NCBI RefSeq assembly: GCF_019059575.1
Contig: NW_024881699.1
Location: 248,001-312,000 of the forward strand
Reading direction: 5' to 3'
DNA from: Amphibalanus amphitrite
Lineage: Eukaryota > Arthropoda > Thecostraca > Balanomorpha > Balanidae
Length of the DNA stretch: 64,000 nucleotides
Shown here: in pieces, positions 39,519 through 64,000 of the stretch
Position numbering within the stretch: position 1 is the first letter of the stretch
Layout: the number at the start of each line of letters is the position of its first letter
Notes under the pieces: model-generated
What the model was told of the DNA's origin: nothing
Seen by the model: the letters and a program-made list of their open reading frames with translations, nothing else
Databases searched by the model: none
Translations under genes and position numbers: made by a program

Positions 39519-41453
39519 GGTGCCGGTGATGGGCACAGACTGACGCGGCGCGGCGGCAGGTCACCGGCCGACGGTAGCAGAGGGGCGGCGACGGTGGCGC
39601 CACTGCGCGACTGGTGGCCCGGAGAGGAACTGAGCGGGAGCATAGGTGACGGTCACTACGCATGAGTCTGGTCGATCGGACTCGGCTTTGCTGGGTTACA
39701 AGTGGTCTATGTTGCCGATTCATTTTGGGCCCTTACACGTTTTCTTCTAGTCATTTTATCTCCGATAAAAGGTGAACATTCTCTTGCTCCTCTGGTAAAC
39801 GTATGGGGCATCACGTAACTGGTCTGTGGATCTCACGTAATGTTCGACCTCCCAGGTCAGGTGACTGTTTGGCGTCCCGACCACTAGCAGATCCAGCTAC
39901 GGATCCGTCCGGTACTGAAAGGGTGGGTGCAGTGTCAGGGTAGGCCTGACGACAGCGTCAGGGTAGGCCTGACGTTACACCCACTTTGACGTTGAAGTAG
40001 GTTGATGTTCTTTGTTTCCCATTGAACCAGTGGCAGCCCCGCAGTACTCATTACGAAGTTGAAAGTTCCCTTTTTGGTTTCCTCCTTTTCAGCGGCCTTT
40101 TGTTTCGATTAGTATTACGTTTTTTTTTTATCTCCTTACGTTCAGTGTGTGGCTAACTAGGGCATTTTTGTACAATTAGAATATCCTCTCCGAAATTTAT
40201 AAGTACGCCTTGTTTTGTGCACTAGCCGTCTCTCAAAAAGGAGTCCCGCACTGAGTCCAGTGTCCACTCATTCGAAGATACATATTTGTTTTCACTCGTT
40301 CATTTATTTACAACATTTCAGTGACAAAGCTAATAATCTCACTGATTACTGCAATGTCACAAGATATGGAAAATAAATATGCGTTTAACTTTGCAGGCTA
40401 CCGAAATTAGCTTCCACTACCACGTTTCAATACTAAATCATTCGTGATTTCACTACACATCGGTGGGTTGTCCATGACAAGATATCATAGCAATATCAGA
40501 TTTGTGAATTACTAAAATTGATATTGCCAGCACTCCCCAGCGCATGCAAGGCACCGTCACTGCCCAGAGTTCGAGAGCGTATCTTTTCGGGCATGATATG
40601 TTCATGACATGACAGCTTACAAGCGACAGCGACACTGGATAACACATATCGCAAACCCATCGATGCATCGCCATCGATATGGTCGTCCTTCGCCACTGAA
40701 AGTTCGTGCATGCACGCTGCACACTGTGCAATGATCGCACATCCGGAGTCACACACCTCGAAGTACGATGATGTTTAACAAGATTTTTTTCTGTCGAGAA
40801 TTAGGGAAACCATAGCTTACTCTAAAGATGCCAATAGCTAGCCCACGAGATATAAAATGACACCCTTGTCTATGATCATACTCGTACAGCAGATAAAAAG
40901 CATGTCGGAATCTACTGTCCCATCAATGCGAGCTCCACATTCGACACAACACACAAGATGTGAGACCGATCTTCTTTACCAGTTATGGCACACGCACGAC
41001 TTTTTCATTTTAGTGACTCACAGTCAACACTTGAGTGAAAAAGCGTAATTATACAACATCCCTACAAAGACAGATTTTTATCGCGGCACGCACTCAAACT
41101 CAATACAGGAGAATATCGTTAAAGAAAAACTACCAAACATGACTCGACGGAAATCCATAGCTAATTAATGCATGTCACATGTTCGTCTCACATCATCACA
41201 TCACAGTATTGAACTGGGAGTTATTTGCTACTCCCCAGCCCTCCCCAGACGCAGCCAGCACGGAGCTGAATCATTCTCCGAACGATCGCATCAGTGCCAC
41301 GCATGACATTCCTGACGTGAAGATATGGCAGACAGGAGTTGTATGTGCTCTCCCCTCCCCCTCTCTTTCTCTCCCTATCAACCTTCATCCACTCTTTCGC
41401 TTTCACACCCCATCCCATTCCTTCGCACCATTCCCGTCCACCGCTGAAACCAC
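39519..41453. other. P4HA 5' flank and transporter 3' flank
   Basis: Both genes are on the minus strand, so this gap holds the P4HA promoter at its left end and the transporter 3' UTR at its right end. A short duplication CAGGGTAGGCCTGACG occurs at about 39937-39973. A minus-strand AATAAA (TTTATT at 40303-40308) could be the transporter poly(A) signal, 1.15 kb after the stop, but this is uncertain. No other gene is seen. Confidence 0.45.
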
Positions 41454-53361
<11,908 letters not shown>

Positions 53362-53674
53362 GGCTGCAGTAGATGAACGCCGAGAAACTAGCAGCACGAT
53401 GCAGACTGCAGAGATGCGCCCGGTAAGACCGAGCAGCGCCTCCGTTCAGTTCAGACGGGAGATGGCTAAACAGTAGGTAAACAAATAGACAAACCGGGAC
53501 TCTCGGCTGACGGATTGCCGCTCTGGCGCTGTCGAACTGACGATAGGACGCTCAGCACGACACAGCGAGTCCGGAGGTAGGCGGCAGAACTGGCTCGGGC
53601 CGACTCCAGCCACGGCCGACGGACTACTGTCCGACACCCCGACGGGCGGCCCGTCGCCGACCCGACCCCTCCAG

Positions 53675-53706
53675 TGACGTCACAGAGTCTTCCCGGAGTG
53701 ACGTCA
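53675..53706. promoter_or_regulatory. Pair of palindromic CRE sites upstream of the transporter
   Basis: Two perfect TGACGTCA octamers at 53675-53682 and 53699-53706, each within AGTGACGTCAC, lie about 315-345 bp upstream of the transporter start codon (minus strand). A third half-like site AACGTCA follows at about 53728. Such octamers bind CREB/ATF bZIP factors. Whether they act on this promoter is inference. Confidence 0.55.
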
Positions 53707-54228
53707 CGTCACGGGCACCCGAATCGGTAACGTCATTTGACGGTGACTTCTTAGGTGTACACAACTTGACATTGCGGGAAATTATTCTAAATGGAATCCT
53801 GTGAATTGATTAAGTCCCATGTTTGAATAAGTTGCGGTATAATTTGCCGTCATCTAACAATACTACGCGACGTTTGAAACACATTTCACGATTGTGAAGA
53901 AGGTCGATACTTATTTCATTTTTTTAATTGAATCTCGTGCACACTGCATGTCTAAGCGACGAAAATACGCTTGGTGATTGAAAGCTTCTTTAGATGTCCT
54001 ATTACGACCACTTAAAGCAGCTTTACACAAAATGCACTGGGTTCTCTATTATAACTGATATTTTCGTTTTACGACGCAACATAACCTGATGATAGGGTCA
54101 TGATCTATGCGTGGAATTTTGTGCGGCAATCAGTCGACCCGTATGGTTATGATCAACAAATTTATGTTCTTTGATCGCCGCAGCAGGAATAGACTTAATC
54201 CTATTATTGGTGGTCTTTCTGGACTACG

Positions 54229-55098
54229 TTAACTGGTGGGGGGGGGGGGGGCGATTCGGCCCCCCCTTGATATCTCGAAAACTAAATGTCCGATCTTAAT
54301 GGCACAAACACCATTCGATCGCTCTCATCGTGAACTTTCAGATTCGCTGTAAAAAGTAAAAAAAGTTCGAAATTGGGGGTCCTGGAAGCAAAATGTTTCG
54401 AAAAACGCGTTTTACACTTTATCACTAAAAATGCTATAACTTCTTTATTTTTTTACCGATTTTGATAAAACTTCAGGGGACCCTTCTTCATGAACTGGTC
54501 TATCATATATATTCCGGCGTTTTTGATATTTCAAAAATCATAGGCGGATTCAGGTAACCTAGCTTGGGATGATGTTTTGAGTGTTTGTCATGGTATGTCA
54601 TGTGTCTTATGACATGATGTGTCATATATCATGTAAAATATGCAACGTGAGCACAAAATAGGTACACGTTTTCGTTAAGCATAGGCGGGTTAATGCACGC
54701 TTAAACGGGGGGCAGTACATTGATATTACCCCCCTTTCTCAGGTACCTGGCTCCGCCTATTCCAATAATTTCATTGTAGAATGACGTCACATAGTCTTAA
54801 AGCGCATACATATGACGGGTGGTGCCACTGGTCACCAGTATAAACCTAAGTAAGTCGCTGCTTAGCGGCAAATGTCGAAACTGTCAAATCTGGGCCAAAA
54901 CTATCCCCGAGAAACTCGTCCTGGAGACGCCTCTGCGCAAGCTAGAAACTCAAAAATTGACACAATGTGCCCAATGAATGGCAACGAAAAGTCACCAAAT
55001 TTTAAGCCCCTAGCTAGAGTGGTTTTCCGTCCAGAGCAAAAAAAAAACTGCAGGTGGGGGCCGATTCGCCCCCCCCCCCCCACCAGTAATAGGGTTAA
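54229..55098. mobile_element. TTAA-flanked element with G-run hairpin ends
   Basis: TTAA at 54229-54232 and 55095-55098. Left: CTGGTGGGGGG then GCGATTCGGCCCCCCC; right: GGGGGCCGATTCGCCCCCCC then CACCAGTAATAGGG. The left terminus lacks the CCCTATTA present on the right. Fewer AGGTCA sites than its relatives. It lies upstream of the transporter in intergenic DNA. Confidence 0.75.
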
Positions 55099-55791
55099 CG
55101 CAACTATTGTTGCAAAGGTGACCTATTGTTAATTTGTCATGATGTTGCACGATCTCAGGCGTATATTCAAGGGGTAAACGTATTTGGCACATACACAAAT
55201 ATCTGCTTATTGATGGACATAAGCTGCTACCCTCTCCAACGTTTTGGTTGGGCGATCCAGCTTGGACCGAGTCCCCAGCCCTGCCCTCCGTAGCAAAGCT
55301 CATACTGATACCGGACGTGATAAGAGGTGACGATGGAGCGATTCAAGCCGTTCAGACAAATAGACGTTTCCCGTTGATACACTTTGACGTGGATTACTAA
55401 TGCTTTGTGTTATCAAGTTGGTGTAAGCGAAATAAAAAATGACATTTTAGTAACGACCTTCTGTGAGTGTGAAGCATGCAACAAATAAAAAGAGCTAGCC
55501 AGCATAGAGACCGGTAGCCGCTCCTAAAGACGGCCAGTATGCGCGGCATACGGTTAGAGGCGCTCCCATGCAGCTAGTTAGCACCAGACAGCACTGGATA
55601 GTGGATATGGGACCGGGTATACTCGTACTGCGGGCCGCCGTCAACAGTTGAGCGCCGTCCCGACCGACCGCTCCGGGCCAAACAGAGCACGGGGCGGGAG
55701 GGGGCGGCACGTCTGAGCGGGTACGAACCGACATACTTTTCTACTACAGATGACAGCTTATATTCATCATATTTGTGAGATGTGCAAAGGA

Positions 55792-55962
55792 AATAAATAA
55801 TATTTACCACGTTAGCTTGTGCTGTGGCGGTGGTCCGATCGAAACGCATTGAGAAGGGGGCATTTTTACGTCCAATAAATAATATTTACCACGTTAGCTT
55901 GTGCTGTGGCGGTGGTCCGATCGAAACGCATTGAGAAGGGGGCATTTTTACGTCCTCTTTCC
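55792..55962. repeat. Recent 85-bp tandem duplication
   Basis: Two adjacent direct copies of a segment beginning AATAAATAATATTTACCACG and ending GGGGGCATTTTTACGTCC, near-identical, so recent. Noncoding. Confidence 0.92.
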
Positions 55963-58730
55963 CATTTAACTCCCCGGTAAAAAAAGCGTCAAGCGGTAAG
56001 AGGCCCTCGAAAAGTCGTCAAAATCATTGAGACATTTTTGGTTATTTCCAAAGATTAGTCCAAAGGTCAGGTGACCAGAGGTTATCAATTTTTTCAATCG
56101 ACTTTTTGACAGATCGGCTCATAACCCGGTTATACTTTGGCGGAAGACACATTCGACGGATCATGATTTCGCCCCCCGGCGGGCAATATCGTCAACCCAC
56201 ATCAGACTCGTTATCCTGCTTGCTTAGCAACACATTCTCTGAGCATTAGTCCACTGTCTACCGTATTGGCACCGAGCTGGTCGCCCCCCCCCCCCCTCCC
56301 TCCTCCGAAACCCGGCTGAAACCGGTGCCGGCGGCGGCCGGAGCCCGCGGAGCTGACCCGGGCGGCGCTCCACAGCAGTGGGAACGGGACGGCGCCGCCG
56401 GCCGTTGCACTGGCCGGCCGGACACGCCTGATTGGACCCGATTGACGCTTCCGGCACGGGAGAGGGTGAGGGTGCCGCCATCCGAACATGGGCCACCAAA
56501 CGGCACCGCTGGACGATGATTTGTGTGCGTGAGCGCGCGTGTGAGTCAGGGGACGCACGGGCGAGGGCTGAGTCACGAGACGGTAGATAAGGTATGACAG
56601 AAGTTGCTTGTGAAAATTGGTGTTTTCGTGAATAGTTTGGTTCGCTAGCTTAAAGGGTGTTAAATGCGAACAAAGCTATTGGGAATATATACGTGAAGAA
56701 TCATTGTCCTTTTCCTCGAAAATGTAAAAACAATGCAAAAGTTATATTTAATGCGGTGTTCCTCGCTAAAGCACTTCACAGTTCACACCATTAATTTCAT
56801 AAAGCTATTGGGATTATCAGGCTTGTCATACCATACAAGTTTGTTCAGCACAAATGTGGTATAACAGTTATTGAATAACCATAAAACTGGTTTATCACAA
56901 CTCCACTCTGCGCTCGAGGCGCAGGCTCTTGCGACGATAATTGGCCTACTTAGCATGTAATATGTGCATTATATGAGCCAATACCTAACACATGATTCTT
57001 GTCATCATCAAACCCGCAAGTCGCACATTCTATGCCCCAGTTTCTCTCCCTGACAGTCCGACGCAGCCAGTACCCCGGCACAAAGACCGTGATGTTTACG
57101 GCCCACACTGTGGCAGACGGCTCGTCGTCAGGCGGTCCCCGTCACCCGTCAACAGCCTGTCAACGTCTGATTGACCCGACAACGGGTACGGGCCAGACAG
57201 ACGGGCGAGGGATGCCAGAACAACTGGGGAGGCGGGCAGACTACGGGCAGTGAATGCCCAGTGCATGCTACAGATACCGACGGGTGATTACAACAATGAC
57301 GTAATTTACCATGGTTAATTAGCGTACCCATAACACACATGTTCATTATGACCTTCCCAGTTCCAGGAAACGCAATTTAGACAAATATGTTGTCAAAGAC
57401 TGGCTGCAAATGGAAAAATTCGCCGCCTAGCCACGCAGCACGAGCTGCCCATGTGATAGTAAGGCATTTTGGCTCGGCTCACTGCGCGGCCGGGGTCGCT
57501 GCGTACGGTTCGGTCCCGGCCGCCTGGCTCTCAGCCAGCCGTGTTCGCGCGCCCACCACCCGCGCGAAAACAGCGCGCCCGCGCGGCGCCGGAGACACGG
57601 TCCCGGTTGGGCGCGGTCTCCGCCCCGAACCGCCCGCCAACGGGGCTATTTCCGCCCCAGAGTCGGACCACTGCACACTGGTCGGAAACGCCCTCACGAG
57701 AGGCCACGGGCGATTCCGGAGTTTCGGATTATTTTTTATATAGATCGATTTGAAATTGATCAAATTATTATAATTAGGCCAAAAAAACTAATCCGGGTGA
57801 CCAAAAATAACTGTAATCAGCCCCCGAAGATGGGGTATCCCAGAACTCGGAAACTGACGCGGAGCAAGAGGTTTCTTGAGCCGGATAATCAGAGTCTTAT
57901 TGCTGATAGACACCAAATTGAAATCCCACATATTATGCATCAAAATGTTCGTTATGAAGTTGCCGACTGGTCAGTGCAAATTTTTTGGTATACTTTTTCT
58001 CCAACTAAGATCTACTGTAGCTTTTTTATGAGGGCTCTCTTAGAGTGATTCTGGAATATAACTGCAAAGTTTAGGTAAGGAAACAACAGGTAGTCCCATC
58101 TAGTCCCACTCTGATTTTTTGTGAGATGAAGCAGGATTTAGATTTACACCAGGGCAACATAAAAGCTAACTGCGCATATTTGCGCAAAATTTGCAGGAGC
58201 CGCTATTCCTACCCAACTACCGCCCGCCCCGCCCCAGTTTCGGCTCGGCCGCCGCGCCCGGCTTACGCTGACTGGTGTGGCCTGCACGCATCCATGCGTA
58301 GTTGACTGGTCATTAAAAACAGACGCGCTTGAGTTTATGAATTTTGTGGAAAGCGCATACAATATGGTTTTATTATTGCATTTATGTATGTATTGACATC
58401 AAAAGCCTTCCACATATTGCGTGGCGATTACGGCTTGCATTTAGAGAGCCTTGCTATTAGTAACCATCACTCGGCTGAAGAAAGTGGAAATTGAGACCTT
58501 CGTGAACATAAGACGCTGCGAATATAGGACACCTGTCACTGGCGTCAGGTTACCTTGGGCCGTCTTTTTACATTAGATCACAATTCCGGTATTTAGCCCT
58601 GGCCGGACCGATTGGTTTTCTATATTGACCGCGGAGGGTTGATACAACTCCCTCGCCGTTTCGCCTCTAATTGAGCTAGAGCCTCGCGGAAAAAACGAGC
58701 TTGTGTGCCGTTATAAGACGCAGCAAGTAC
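55963..58730. other. Intergenic DNA with two GC-rich islands
   Basis: GC-rich, CpG-dense blocks at about 56275-56480 and 57470-57680 stand out from AT-richer flanks. They could be promoters of unannotated transcripts, but no exon with a recognisable protein is found on either strand. A fragment at about 55990-56190 (AAAGGTCAGGTGACCAGAGG) resembles the AGGTCA-rich TTAA elements. Confidence 0.4.
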
Positions 58731-58734
58731 TACC

Positions 58735-59070
58735 CGATTTAAGGTCTTAGGTCAGCCAGTGACCTCTTAGGTCAGGTAAGTGCCACAAGGCACGGGCTCG
58801 GTTTTTGGTTAATTACTTTGCCAAAAATGGTCGCACTGCCGCGATTTTGGCATCATCGTGCTTGTCTAGCTCAGGAGCGTCGAATGCTATGCTTGGTGTT
58901 CGGGCGAAGTCAACTTAAGGCTTTAACCTCGGGTCAAGGTCAGGTCGGAGCCCCTCAGGTCACGAAAATGGTTGAAGGAGGACATATTGCATATCACTGG
59001 ATTCGGCAGGTCTTCCCGAGTCCAATGGTGGCTTTCCCGACTCTCTAGCTCCATCTGATCAGGAGTTATT
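58735..59070. mobile_element. Fragment related to the AGGTCA-rich elements
   Basis: Half-sites in AGGTCAGCCAGTGACCTC and TTAGGTCAGGTAAG, then GGGTCAAGGTCAGGTCGG, plus AGGAGTTATTGACGAAAAAC, resemble the interiors of the TTAA-flanked elements. No termini are seen. It is followed by TGACGTCATAAATGACGTCA at about 59095-59114, a double CRE. Confidence 0.45.
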
Positions 59071-59645
59071 GACGAAAAACTTATATGGCCTTAGTGACGT
59101 CATAAATGACGTCACGCAAAGTCAACAATGCTAAAGTGAAGCACCGGACCTTGCAAGGAGTGCATGAAACCATTCCCGGTGCCCGAATAGCAGCTTCCAA
59201 TTTCCCTTGTTCACTTAAAGTGGTGCTAGATCCTGTATTATACTCAATTATGACGTCATAACTTAACAGATTCACGTCATATATTTAGTGCTTGACATCC
59301 AAATGATAGCTTACATATGACAGAGAAGGTATGCAAAGTTTTATGAAGTTTGCTTCACTAGTTGTGGAATAACAAGCAAAAAACTTTTGCGGAAAGGCCG
59401 CTGGCCTCTCGCTGGAGCGTTTCCGACCAGTGTGCACTGAGGGGGAGGAGGAAGGGGAAGGGGAGGGGAGGGGTGTGCCGGGGAGGAAAACAGATGCAGG
59501 CCATTACACGTCAGTATAAGTTACTCTCATGTAGTTTCTGTTGTTAGAAGGGCTATGATGTCACAGATTCTTATTTTACCTATTATTGTGTAGTTAGCTA
59601 CGCGAGAAATGACTGCCGCAAGGCTATACAGGTGTAGGTAGCTCT

Positions 59646-59946
59646 GGGCCCTGTGTCACCGGTGATAGCAGCACGCTGCTATCACACGTGTCAAATTGGG
59701 TTTCCATGGAGACATCAACAAACCTTGCCGTCGTCAATCTGTGTGATGTCATCAAATATTGCTGCTAACATCTTCACGGCCGTGCGAATGTATCAAACGC
59801 ATTCAAGGATACGGCAACTCTGTTCCAAACGTAGCTATGAAAAAGCTCACGGATTACACGAAACGTCATTAGTGTGACGTCATCACATTACGTCAGCTCG
59901 CGCAATTTTATAGTATCGTGCTGCTATCACCGGTGAAACAGGGCCC
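59646..59946. mobile_element. GGGCCC-ended MITE with internal hairpin
   Basis: Inverted ends GGGCCCTGTGTCACCGGTGA and TCACCGGTGAAACAGGGCCC extend about 30 bp to GATAGCAGCACG. Just inside the left end, GTGATAGCAGCACGCTGCTATCAC forms a perfect hairpin in two halves. About 300 bp, no coding capacity. No unambiguous target duplication. Confidence 0.82.
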
Positions 59947-60448
59947 TGGTGGCGATGTTGCTATATAAAGTCATGCGATTTCAATGTAAGTACGATACTT
60001 TTTATAACCAGACACAACCCAGGCACAATCCAGATTTTAATGTCATTAATTAGTCAGATGTCATACGGTCCAATACTAATTTAATTAATGCATTGCTGTC
60101 TTCAGTTAACCGAAGATGTAATGTAAACTTAGGACAGCTGATGATGAAATATGGCACGTAATGAAACCGCCAGCTGGCAAGACACATAAGAATCTCGTGC
60201 TGTCAAATTAACACCTAACGCCAACAATGTGCTTATTACTTGCTCATTACCCAGCAGCATAGTCCATGTAGACAAGACATGCAGGCTGAAAAATTGTATA
60301 TCACTGTACAAGGCTTGTGACTGGATCGTGTCTTTCTGATGCCATTGCAGTGTATTCCTGTTCAGACATTTCATATAAATGAATAATTGTGTGATTATTA
60401 GTAAATCGTGAATTGTAAATCAATAAGAGCGTTGCGTGTTATCCATAT

Positions 60449-60454
60449 TTTATT
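60449..60454 (-). terminator. Possible poly(A) signal of the PRMT3-like gene
   Basis: TTTATT here reads AATAAA on the minus strand, 283 bases after the stop codon of the methyltransferase gene. Position is plausible; no downstream element was checked. Confidence 0.35.
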
Positions 60455-60736
60455 GTCATTTGTCGATAAAATATTGGTAAAAAACATTTCTCCGTTTTTC
60501 ATAAACCCCAATGCACATTGTCCCAAAACAAGACACCTACGTTTTGCTCGTCACTTCAATACATCACTGGACAGCGAACTGGACATTCGAATTGCGACAA
60601 TCCCTCATGACCATCATTCCTGGAGACATTTCTCAGCAGCCTCGACCACATCTCGGCGCCCAGTGTCGCAGCAGAACCCGTGCTGACCTGACATGTCGGC
60701 AGCCACGTCCTCACACCGCGCCGTCCACCCCACGCG

Positions 60737-63945
<3,209 letters not shown>

Positions 63946-64000
63946 TCAATGCGGATGCGCATGTAATTTTTGCTTACTGGTGTGAAATATACATTTTTTT

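Overview
The window reads as a gene-dense stretch of arthropod nuclear DNA. The evidence is spliced genes with canonical GT-AG introns, arthropod-like orthologues, an interstitial block of (CCTAA)4 (the arthropod telomere unit TTAGG on the other strand), and many short non-autonomous DNA transposons, microsatellites and minisatellites. A crustacean is my best guess, but nothing in the sequence proves the class. I see no bacterial operons, CRISPR arrays, rRNA genes or retrovirus-like elements.

Layout. 1-5999 (minus): the 5' end of a HOOK microtubule/dynein adaptor gene (three coding exons, running off the left edge). 7340-19537 (plus): a complete 22-exon synaptojanin gene (Sac1 plus inositol 5-phosphatase plus proline-rich tail, 1279 aa by exon arithmetic), head to head with HOOK. 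19538-24132: intergenic, with a Tc1/mariner-type element. 24133-39518 (minus): a complete nine-exon prolyl 4-hydroxylase alpha subunit (541 aa), tail to tail with synaptojanin. 41454-53361 (minus): a four-exon SLC2/Tret1-like sugar transporter (489 aa), whose 8-kb first intron is packed with repeats. 53362-60736: repeat-rich intergenic DNA. 60737-63904 (minus): the last four coding exons of a PRMT3-like arginine methyltransferase, running off the right edge. Every internal exon join was checked for reading phase by hand; all agree.

The most unusual property is that tandem repeats keep starting at exon-intron junctions. Seven junctions in four genes have local tandem copies carrying the end of the exon together with its splice site: synaptojanin exon 6 (2 copies) and exon 11 (16 copies), P4HA exon 1 donor (7 copies) and exon 4 acceptor (3 copies), transporter exon 1 donor (tens of copies) and exon 2 donor (2 copies), and the PRMT3-like donor (3 copies). 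The result is arrays of potential splice sites next to the genuine one. This matches the starting state proposed by the tandem-duplication model of intron gain.

A second theme is a group of TTAA-flanked elements (45502-45966, 46851-48054, 50411-51599, 54229-55098, 62019-62951). Each has ends that fold into G-run/C-run hairpins and several carry many AGGTCA/TGACCT half-sites, the core recognised by nuclear receptors. Other mobile DNA includes a hAT-type MITE with an exact 8-bp target duplication, a tRNA-derived SINE next to palindromic GACGTCGG arrays, a short retroposon with an 11-bp target duplication and (AAAC)n tail, a nested MITE, and GGGCCC-ended MITEs.
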